Assembly (NCBI GenBank): GCA_903831925.1
Contig: CAIKZV010000053.1
Location: 1 to 5,004, forward strand
From: an uncultured Burkholderiales bacterium
Lineage (GTDB): Bacteria > Pseudomonadota > Gammaproteobacteria > Burkholderiales > Burkholderiaceae_E
Direction of reading: 5' to 3'
Length of the DNA stretch: 5,004 bases
The notes under the pieces were generated by a model. The model was given only the letters and a program-made list of their open reading frames with translations, was not told the origin of the DNA and did no database searches. This document shows, one piece after another, positions 1 through 5,004 of this stretch; the first letter of the stretch is position 1, and each line of letters opens with the position of its first letter. The translations under genes were made by a program, and so were the position numbers.

Positions 1-56
1 ACCAGCGCGACGCGAACTTCGAAAGGGGTGACGTTGACGAGGATCTCTTCGGTCAT
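1..56 (-). CDS. rng: Ribonuclease G, N-terminal fragment (cut by left window edge)
   Basis: Only the first 18 codons plus two bases lie in the window. They read MTEEILVNVTPFEVRVAL, which matches the start of RNase G/CafA proteins (typically MTxEILVNVTPxExRVAL). RNase G is a cytoplasmic, single-strand-specific endoribonuclease related to RNase E. It matures the 5' end of 16S rRNA and degrades some mRNAs. The S1 RNA-binding and catalytic domains lie beyond the edge and cannot be checked. The ATG at 56-54 is the natural start because the conserved family N-terminus begins there. No strong Shine-Dalgarno sequence precedes it. It lies 85 nt downstream of maf on the same strand, the usual partner order in Betaproteobacteria as I recall it. 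RNase E shares some of this N-terminal pattern, but the maf neighbour and the exact residues favour RNase G. Confidence 0.85.
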   Translation of the reverse strand, partial: MTEEILVNVTPFEVRVAL

Positions 57-141
57 GGCTGGCAGTCGTCCGGAAGCATCTGTCGCGGTCGTTGGAAATT
101 TCAAACGCCAGGAGGTCGTCGCCAACCCCCCGTGCGGTCGA

Positions 142-819
142 TCATAACGCGGCCGCGCCGCTGGCCAGCCCGGCCCGCTTGAGCAGTCTGGCGGTCTCGT
201 GCAGCGGCAATCCCATGATCCCGGAGTAGCTGCCCTCGATGCGCCGGATGAAGGCGGCCGCCATGCCCTGGATGCCATAGCCGCCGGCCTTGCCGAAGGG
301 CTCCTTGCTGGCGACATAGGCATCGATGTCGACCGGCGCGAGGCGTTCAAAGCGCACCCGCGAAACACTGATGGTGTGCTCCAGACGACCGGCCCGCACC
401 ACCGCCACCGCGGTCAGGACCCGATGGCTGCGACCTGACAGGGCCTCGAGCATGGCGCGCGCCTCGCCATCGTTGGCCGGCTTGCCGAGCATCCTGCCGC
501 CGATGGCCACCGTCGTATCGGCCACCAGGATCGGCGCCGCAGGCCGTGACGCCGGCTCACCGTGACGGTTCAACAGCCGCTTGCTGGCGGCAGCGGCTTT
601 GGCCAGCACCACGCGTTCGACGTATTGCGTTGGCGACTCGCCGACCCGGAATGCCTCGAGGGCCTCGGCGTCTTCATCCGGGCCTGGTGCCAGCAGCTCG
701 AAGCGCACGCCGATCTGGCGCAGCAGTTCCTGGCGGCGAGGGCTCTGAGATGCAAGCCAGACGAAGCCAGGCGAAGGCGCTGCCGGCGCCGTGTTGTCAG
801 AGGTGTCGACGGACGTCAT
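142..819 (-). CDS. maf: Maf family nucleoside triphosphate pyrophosphatase (YhdE-type, dTTP/UTP)
   Basis: This 225-residue protein belongs to the Maf/HAM1-like fold. It should hydrolyse dTTP, UTP and some modified nucleotides to monophosphate plus pyrophosphate in the cytoplasm, as a house-cleaning enzyme. Family motifs are visible: SQSPRRQELL (residues 24-33, phosphate-binding arginines), ADTT (100-103, catalytic Asp101), GKP (112-114), GYGIQG (180-185) and GSYSGIMGLPL (196-206). GYGIQG and the overall pattern resemble YhdE rather than YceF (the m7GTP type). I chose the ATG at 819 because it lies 10 nt after the rlmH stop with a weak GAGA ribosome binding site. An ATG at 858 is also in frame but overlaps rlmH by 29 nt. 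Homology starts near residue 20, so the first 18 or so residues, rich in Ser, Thr, Ala and Pro, form a short leader. E. coli YhdE has about 197 residues. Confidence 0.93.
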   Translation of the reverse strand: MTSVDTSDNTAPAAPSPGFVWLASQSPRRQELLRQIGVRFELLAPGPDEDAEALEAFRVGESPTQYVERVVLAKAAAASKRLLNRHGEPASRPAAPILVADTTVAIGGRMLGKPANDGEARAMLEALSGRSHRVLTAVAVVRAGRLEHTISVSRVRFERLAPVDIDAYVASKEPFGKAGGYGIQGMAAAFIRRIEGSYSGIMGLPLHETARLLKRAGLASGAAAL

Positions 820-829
820 CGGGCCGGTC

Positions 830-1300
830 TCATTCGCGGTGATAGGGGTGGCCGGCATTGATCGACCAGGCCCGATAGAGCTGCTCGGCCAGCAGTACCC
901 GGGCGAGCGCATGCGGCAGTGTCAGTGATGACAGTCGCAGTGTTTCGGCGGCCTGCGACCGGATCGCGTCGTCGACGCCGTCCGGGCCGCCGATCACGAT
1001 GGCCACCGCTTGGCCGTCGCGCTGCCAGGCGGTCAGCCTCGCCGCCAGGCGATTGCTGTCGAGATCGGCGCCGCGCTCATCGAGCAGCACCATCCGGGCG
1101 CCCTGGGGCAGAGCGTCCTGGATGCGCTGGGCCTCCCGGCTCTTCCACTGGGCCGCACTGCCGCCGGCGGCACGCGGTTCTGCCTTGACCGGCTTCCAGT
1201 CGATGCGCAACTCGGCCGGCATACGGCGCGAAAAATCGTCGACCGCCTGATCGACCCAGTCCGGCATCCGGGTGCCGACAGCGATCACCCGCAGCAACAT
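830..1300 (-). CDS. rlmH: 23S rRNA (pseudouridine1915-N3)-methyltransferase RlmH
   Basis: RlmH is a small SPOUT-class methyltransferase. It uses S-adenosylmethionine to methylate N3 of pseudouridine 1915 in helix 69 of 23S rRNA, acting on assembled 70S ribosomes as a homodimer. At 156 residues it is almost exactly the E. coli length (155). Visible features are the N-terminal VAVGT-like strand with RMPDWV (residues 11-16), MVLLDERG (70-77), the glycine-rich cofactor loop IGGPDG (103-108), LTLPH (126-130), LYRAWSI (141-147) and the invariant C-terminal tail HPYHRE (151-156). The ATG at 1300-1298 is the only start that keeps the complete conserved N-terminus. No purine-rich ribosome binding site is visible upstream. 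It lies 39 nt after rsfS and 10 nt before maf. The rsfS-rlmH pairing is very widespread in bacteria and supports both calls. Confidence 0.97.
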   Translation of the reverse strand: MLLRVIAVGTRMPDWVDQAVDDFSRRMPAELRIDWKPVKAEPRAAGGSAAQWKSREAQRIQDALPQGARMVLLDERGADLDSNRLAARLTAWQRDGQAVAIVIGGPDGVDDAIRSQAAETLRLSSLTLPHALARVLLAEQLYRAWSINAGHPYHRE

Positions 1301-1339
1301 GTCAGCGTGAGCCGGCCGAAAGTTTGCCGACAGCGGCGA

Positions 1340-1711
1340 TCAGGTGCTGGCGCGGGCAATGCTCGCGGTGGCGAGTTTGACCCGCACCGGCTTGCCGCCC
1401 CAGAGTTCTTCGAGGTTGTAGTAGGCCCTGACCGCAGGTTGCATGATGTGGACGACGATGTCGCCGAGATCGACCAGCACCCACTCGCCGGTGTCTTCGC
1501 CTTCGACCGAAATCACATGGCCGCCATGGTCCTTGACCTTGTCCCGAACGCTGGCCGCAAGCGCTCGGCTCTGCCGGTTGGAGGTGGCGCTGACGATGAT
1601 CACCCGGTCAATGAGGCCGGTAAGTTTTGTGGTGTCGAAGACCTTGATGTCATGGGCTTTGACATCCTCGAGTGCGTCGACGACCAGGCGTTGCTGTTTG
1701 GTGAGATCCAT
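1340..1711 (-). CDS. rsfS: Ribosomal silencing factor RsfS (Iojap/DUF143 family)
   Basis: RsfS binds ribosomal protein uL14 on the 50S subunit and blocks joining with 30S. This lowers translation during starvation or stationary phase. The 123-residue protein shows the whole family core: an N-terminal helix (LTKQQRLVVDALEDVKA), the strand with Asp26, VIIVSATSNRQ (residues 37-47), GEWVLVDLGDIVVHIM (75-90) and RAYYNLEELW (95-104). The last two blocks are the signature of the Iojap domain. After the LEELW block there is only a short tail of about 19 residues, rich in Lys, Arg, Ala and Thr. The ATG lies just 2 nt after the nadD stop, so translation is probably coupled to nadD. A weak GGA sits several bases upstream of the start, inside the nadD end. 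The nadD-rsfS-rlmH order is common in bacteria. Confidence 0.96.
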   Translation of the reverse strand: MDLTKQQRLVVDALEDVKAHDIKVFDTTKLTGLIDRVIIVSATSNRQSRALAASVRDKVKDHGGHVISVEGEDTGEWVLVDLGDIVVHIMQPAVRAYYNLEELWGGKPVRVKLATASIARAST

Positions 1712-1713
1712 TG

Positions 1714-2382
1714 TCAGTTCCGTGGCGACCGTCGATAAAGGCGGTGCGATTGAATATAGTCGAGAACTGCAGGGGGTGACAGCGCATCGGGGCGCTCGCC
1801 TGCAGCCAGTTGGGCACGAAGTCCGGTGGCCGATACGGCCACCGCGGGCATTCTGAAAAAGACGATGCTGCCGGCCGGCGCATCCGGCAGGGCATCACGG
1901 CCGCGCCGGGCGACCTCGGCCTCGACCTCGGGAGGCAGATCATCCAGGGCGATCAGCTCGCGTTGCGTCGCCGCAATATGGGCCAGATCGAAGAGCCCTT
2001 GCCAGTGTCGCCAGGTGGCCAGGTTGCGCAGCTGATCGCTGCCCACGATCAGCACCAGCATGACCTCGGGGCCAAGCTCGCCACGCAATGCCTCAAGCGT
2101 GTCGACAGTATAGGTCTGGCCGCCGCGAACGACTTCTCGGTCGTCGACCGCGAGTCCTTCTGCCGGATTGAGATCACGCAGCGCGAGCCGGACCATGTCG
2201 AGCCGCTGCTGCGCACTGACGCCGGTCGCGCTCTTTTGCCATGAATGACCGGTGGGCATCAGGCGCACTTCATCAAGCTGCAGTGCAATCCGGGCCGACC
2301 GGGCCAGCGCGAGGTGGCCGACATGCGGGGGGTCGAAGGTGCCGCCGAGAATGCCGATACGCCTGCGCCTATCGGAGCTCAT
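1714..2382 (-). CDS. nadD: Nicotinate-nucleotide adenylyltransferase
   Basis: NadD joins nicotinic acid mononucleotide and ATP to give nicotinic acid adenine dinucleotide plus pyrophosphate, the central step of NAD synthesis. The 222-residue protein is a single Rossmann-like nucleotidyltransferase domain. It has GGTFDPPHVGHL (residues 13-24), which contains the HxxH catalytic pair His20 and His23. It also has TVDTL (92-96), GSDQL (114-118), the conserved Trp124, SATGLR (184-189, the ISxTxxR-like ATP motif) and SPPAVLDYI (202-210) near the C-terminus. The length is normal for the family. The start at 2382 puts the first motif at residue 13, slightly later than in many homologues because of a short arginine-rich lead-in (RRRR, residues 5-8). 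It starts 6 nt after the hemF stop and ends 2 nt before rsfS. Confidence 0.97.
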   Translation of the reverse strand: MSSDRRRRIGILGGTFDPPHVGHLALARSARIALQLDEVRLMPTGHSWQKSATGVSAQQRLDMVRLALRDLNPAEGLAVDDREVVRGGQTYTVDTLEALRGELGPEVMLVLIVGSDQLRNLATWRHWQGLFDLAHIAATQRELIALDDLPPEVEAEVARRGRDALPDAPAGSIVFFRMPAVAVSATGLRAQLAAGERPDALSPPAVLDYIQSHRLYRRSPRN

Positions 2383-2388
2383 GATGGC

Positions 2389-3342
2389 TCAGACCCATTC
2401 ACGTGCCGGCAGGAAATGCTCGTAGAGCCGGGCTTCAGGCGAACCCGGCTCGGGCTGCCAGCTGTATCGCCACTTCACGATCGGTGGCATCGAGACCAGG
2501 ATCGATTCGGTGCGCCCGCCCGACTGAAGCCCGAAGAGGGTGCCGCGGTCGAAGACCAGATTGAACTCGACATAGCGCCCCCGGCGATAGGCCTGGAAAT
2601 CGCGCTCGCGCTCGGTATAAGGGCGATCGACATTGCGACGCACGATCGGCAGATAGGCCTCGAGGAAAGCGTCGCCCACACTTCGGGTCAAGGCGAATGA
2701 CTGCTCGAAACCAAGCTCCGAGAAGTCATCGAAAAAGATGCCGCCGATGCCGCGCGCCTCGCCCCGATGCTTGAGGAAGAAGTACTGGTCGCAGGCTTTC
2801 TTGAAGCGCGGGTGGTAGTCGGCACCGAAAGGTGCGAGTGCCGATTTGCAGGTGGCATGGAAATGGACTGCATCGTCGTCCACGCCGTAATAGGGCGTGA
2901 GGTCCATGCCGCCGCCGAACCACCAGACCGGCTGGCCATCGGGGCTGTCGGGTGCGGCACCGGCACGCGGCGCGGCAATGAAGCAGCGCACGTTCAGATG
3001 CACCGTCGGCACATGCGGATTGCGCGGATGCAGCACCAGCGACACGCCCATCGCTTCGAAGGATCGCCCGGCCATGCCGGGGCGGGTCGCCGAGGCGGTG
3101 GGTGGCAGGTGATTGCCGGTGACATGCGAAAACAGCACGCCGGCGCGCTCAAAGACATGGCTGTCCTCGATCACACGGCTGATGCCGCCACCGCCTTCTG
3201 CGCGCTCCCAGGCGTCGGTGATGAAGCTGCCGCCGTCAACTGACTCCAGGCCGGCGACGATCTGCTGCTGAAGTCCTTGCAGGTAGTGACGGACGGCGGC
3301 GGTATCGACCGATTCGGCCGATGGGGGTGTCGGGTGAGTCAT
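2389..3342 (-). CDS. hemF: Oxygen-dependent coproporphyrinogen III oxidase
   Basis: HemF converts coproporphyrinogen III to protoporphyrinogen IX by two oxidative decarboxylations that use molecular oxygen, in the cytoplasm, late in heme synthesis. The 317-residue protein aligns along its full length with E. coli HemF (299). Conserved blocks are GVSLVLHPRNP (residues 99-109), WWFGGGMDLTPYYG (140-153), FFLKHRGEARGIGGIFFDDF (188-207), YRRGRYVEFNLV (252-263), RGTLFGLQSGGRTESIL (266-282) and the terminal AREWV. By my alignment with E. coli, the metal-binding histidines are His105, His115, His162 and His192, all present. Compared with E. coli it has about 9 extra N-terminal residues and an insertion of about 8 residues, rich in Ala, Pro and Asp, near 124-138. 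The start at 3342 is supported by AGGAGG just upstream. It follows purD after 27 nt and precedes nadD by 6 nt. Confidence 0.98.
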   Translation of the reverse strand: MTHPTPPSAESVDTAAVRHYLQGLQQQIVAGLESVDGGSFITDAWERAEGGGGISRVIEDSHVFERAGVLFSHVTGNHLPPTASATRPGMAGRSFEAMGVSLVLHPRNPHVPTVHLNVRCFIAAPRAGAAPDSPDGQPVWWFGGGMDLTPYYGVDDDAVHFHATCKSALAPFGADYHPRFKKACDQYFFLKHRGEARGIGGIFFDDFSELGFEQSFALTRSVGDAFLEAYLPIVRRNVDRPYTERERDFQAYRRGRYVEFNLVFDRGTLFGLQSGGRTESILVSMPPIVKWRYSWQPEPGSPEARLYEHFLPAREWV

Positions 3343-3346
3343 GAGG

Positions 3347-3352
3347 CCTCCT
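3347..3352 (-). promoter_or_regulatory. Ribosome binding site of hemF
   Basis: On the minus strand, AGGAGG lies 4 nt before the hemF ATG and is a full match to the anti-Shine-Dalgarno core. It is the clearest ribosome binding site in the window and settles the hemF start at 3342. It sits within the 27-nt purD-hemF gap. It suggests that hemF is translated independently and does not rely on coupling to purD. Confidence 0.8.
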
Positions 3353-3369
3353 GAAACCTGGCGTGCAGC

Positions 3370-4668
3370 TCAGGCTTTCTTTGACGGGCGCCGGCGCGCA
3401 ATCGCACGGTGACCGATGTCATGCCGGTATTGCATGCCGTCGAACCGGATGGTGTCGATCATCGCGTAAGCCCGCGACTGTGCGACCTTGACCGAATCGC
3501 CCATGGCGGTGACGCACAGCACGCGCCCGCCGGCGGTCGTGACCACACCATCGCTCAGTTTCGTGCCGGCATGAAAGATCAGGCAGTCGTCGGTCGGTGC
3601 GGTGCGCGCACTCAGTCCGTCGATGACATCGCCTTTGCGCGGCGCATCGGGATAACCATGGGCGGCCAGAACGACACCGAGCGCGGTGCGCCGGTCCCAG
3701 TCGATCTCGATCTGATCGAGGGTGCCGGCAATCGCGTGCTCGAACACTTCGGTGAGATCGCTCTTGACGCGCGCCATGATCGGCTGGGTCTCGGGGTCGC
3801 CCATGCGGCAGTTGAATTCGAGGGCCTTGACGTTGCCATCCGGGTCGATCATCAGACCGGCATAGAGAAAACCGGTATAGGTGATGCCCTCGGCAGCCAT
3901 GCCTTGCACGGTCGGCATGATGATTTCGCGCAGCACTCGGGCATGGACTTCAGGCGTGACCACCGGCGCCGGCGAATAAGCGCCCATGCCGCCGGTGTTC
4001 GGGCCGGTATCGTCGTCGCCCAGCCGCTTGTGGTCCTGGCTTGAGGCCAGCGCCAGCACATTGCGGCCATCGCACATCACGATGAAGCTCGCCTCTTCGC
4101 CGGCCAGGAAATCTTCGATGACCACGCGCGCACCGGCTGCGCCCATGCGGTTGTCGAGCAGCATCATGTCGATGGCGGCATGCGCCTCATCCGGGGTCTG
4201 CGCCACGACCACGCCTTTGCCTGCGGCCAGTCCGTCGGCTTTCACGACGATCGGTGCGCCACGCTGGTTCACATAGTCATGGGCGGCCGCGGCATCGGTG
4301 AAGGTGCTGTATTGGGCGGTCGGAATGCCATGGCGCGTCATGAAGGCCTTGGCGAAATCTTTCGACGATTCGAGCTGGGCCGCGGCCTGCGTGGGGCCGA
4401 AAATTTTGAGCCCGCGGCTGCGAAACAGATCGACGATGCCTTCCGACAGCGGTGTCTCGGGGCCGACCACGGTGAAGGCGATCGATTCGCGTTCGGCAAA
4501 CGCTGCCAGCACCTCGATGTCGGTGACCGGAAAGTTCTGCAGGCCGCGCTCGCGCGCGGTGCCACCGTTGCCGGGGGCCACGAATACCGTCTGCACCCGA
4601 CCCGATTGCGCGATTCGCCAGGCAATGGCGTGTTCGCGTCCTCCCGAACCGACGACCAGGATCTTCAT
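3370..4668 (-). CDS. purD: Phosphoribosylamine-glycine ligase (GAR synthetase)
   Basis: PurD joins 5-phosphoribosylamine and glycine using ATP to give glycinamide ribonucleotide, the second step of purine synthesis. The 432-residue protein is a complete ATP-grasp enzyme of normal length. The N-terminal domain carries VVGSGGREH (residues 5-13), APGNGGT (31-37), VVGPETPL (67-74) and FGPT (90-93). The ATP-grasp region has SSKDFAK (101-107), VVKADGLAAGKGV (141-153), the family signature GPNTGGMGAYSP (222-233) and the metal-binding EFNCRMGDPETQ (284-295). The C-terminal domain ends with RHDIGHRAIA (415-424), followed by a short basic tail (RRRPSKKA). The ATG overlaps the upstream yebC stop in an ATGA arrangement, which suggests translational coupling. 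No strong ribosome binding site is visible there. Confidence 0.98.
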   Translation of the reverse strand: MKILVVGSGGREHAIAWRIAQSGRVQTVFVAPGNGGTARERGLQNFPVTDIEVLAAFAERESIAFTVVGPETPLSEGIVDLFRSRGLKIFGPTQAAAQLESSKDFAKAFMTRHGIPTAQYSTFTDAAAAHDYVNQRGAPIVVKADGLAAGKGVVVAQTPDEAHAAIDMMLLDNRMGAAGARVVIEDFLAGEEASFIVMCDGRNVLALASSQDHKRLGDDDTGPNTGGMGAYSPAPVVTPEVHARVLREIIMPTVQGMAAEGITYTGFLYAGLMIDPDGNVKALEFNCRMGDPETQPIMARVKSDLTEVFEHAIAGTLDQIEIDWDRRTALGVVLAAHGYPDAPRKGDVIDGLSARTAPTDDCLIFHAGTKLSDGVVTTAGGRVLCVTAMGDSVKVAQSRAYAMIDTIRFDGMQYRHDIGHRAIARRRPSKKA

Positions 4669-5004
4669 TCGTCGATCACGGCGCTGGTGAAGACCTGCTG
4701 CACATCATCGAGATTTTCGATGGCATCGAGGAGCTTCTGCATGCGGGCGGCGTCCTCGCCTTCGAGAACGATCTCGTTCATCGGCTTCATGGTGATCTCG
4801 GCGACCTCGGCTTTCAGGCCGGCCTGCTCCAGCGCCGATTTGACCTGTGCATAGACCGGCGGCTCGCACAGCACTTCGATGCCGCCTTCGTCGTCAGTCA
4901 CGACATCATCGGCGCCGGCCTCGATCGCGACGTCCATCACCCTGTCTTCGGAGGTGCCCGGCGCAAACAGGAACTGCCCGCAATGCCGGAACATGAAGGC
5001 CACC
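4665..5004 (-). CDS. yebC: YebC/PmpR/TACO1-family protein, C-terminal part (cut by right window edge)
   Basis: This is the last 112 codons of an open frame that continues past the right edge; the start and the N-terminal domain are not in the window. The fragment begins VAFMFRHCGQFLF and contains APGTSED, EAGADDVVTDDEGGIEVLC, QAGLKAEVAEITMKP and the acidic ending ENLDDVQQVFTSAV. This is the characteristic C-terminal half of the family, whose full proteins have about 240 residues. Members were long annotated as transcriptional regulators (PmpR in Pseudomonas). More recent work connects the family, including mitochondrial TACO1, to relieving ribosome stalling, for example at proline runs. The TGA stop overlaps the purD ATG by 4 nt. 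The GTG at the right edge (5003-5001) is an internal valine, not a start. Confidence 0.95.
   Translation of the reverse strand, partial: VAFMFRHCGQFLFAPGTSEDRVMDVAIEAGADDVVTDDEGGIEVLCEPPVYAQVKSALEQAGLKAEVAEITMKPMNEIVLEGEDAARMQKLLDAIENLDDVQQVFTSAVIDE

Noticed and set aside
112..132. Possible terminator hairpin after maf (minus-strand GGGGGT pairing with ACCTCC)
   Set aside because: The stem is only 6 bp with one G-T pair and an 8-nt loop, and no run of T follows. It does not meet the pattern of an intrinsic terminator.
820..912. Extension of maf upstream to 912
   Set aside because: This would overlap rlmH by more than 80 nt in another frame, and the added residues show no Maf-family similarity. 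The conserved domain begins well after the ATG at 819.
1273..1335. Direct repeat of TGCCGACAGCG at 1273-1283 and 1325-1335
   Set aside because: One copy encodes conserved RlmH residues and the other lies in the gap before it. An 11-nt match in GC-rich sequence is too short to mean much, and there is no third copy.
1010..1738. A long plus-strand open frame opposite rlmH and rsfS
   Set aside because: It is fully antisense to two well-supported conserved genes, and its translation resembles no family I know. Long antisense frames are expected in GC-rich coding DNA.
3409..4044. A 211-codon plus-strand open frame opposite purD
   Set aside because: It mirrors the coding strand of purD, whose motifs are intact. 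The translation shows no recognisable domain and there is no convincing ribosome binding site.
4180..4854. A 224-codon plus-strand open frame spanning the purD-yebC junction
   Set aside because: It is antisense to two conserved genes and crosses their overlap. It is best explained as a GC-rich shadow frame.

Overview
This window is a compact run of housekeeping genes, all read from the minus strand. The sequence is GC-rich. The proteins and their order (yebC, purD, hemF, nadD, rsfS, rlmH, maf, rng in the direction of transcription) match a block that I recall from Betaproteobacteria, especially Burkholderiales and relatives. I infer a betaproteobacterial chromosome but cannot name a genus. 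I see no mobile element, rRNA, tRNA, CRISPR array, phage gene or other sign of recent transfer.

Layout in the direction of transcription, from the right edge to the left edge. The C-terminal part of a YebC/TACO1-family protein (4665-5004, cut by the window edge) overlaps the start of purD by 4 nt. purD (3370-4668) is followed after 27 nt by hemF (2389-3342), which has a clear AGGAGG ribosome binding site. nadD (1714-2382) starts 6 nt after hemF, and rsfS (1340-1711) starts 2 nt after nadD. rlmH (830-1300) follows after 39 nt and maf (142-819) after 10 nt. After an 85-nt gap, the first 56 nt of rng (ribonuclease G) run off the left edge. Six complete genes and two partial ones fill nearly all of the window, and no gene-free stretch exceeds 300 bases.

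The genes share a theme rather than one pathway. PurD makes an early purine intermediate, NadD makes the dinucleotide precursor of NAD, and Maf removes dTTP, UTP and related nucleotides. HemF carries out the oxygen-dependent step of late heme synthesis. RsfS, RlmH, RNase G and the YebC-family protein all act on ribosomes, rRNA or translation. The tight spacing argues for one transcript, or a few overlapping ones. HemF implies that the organism can use oxygen, at least at times.

I looked for an undescribed system and found none. The findings below are small points about start sites, spacing and terminal extensions, and they are scored low.
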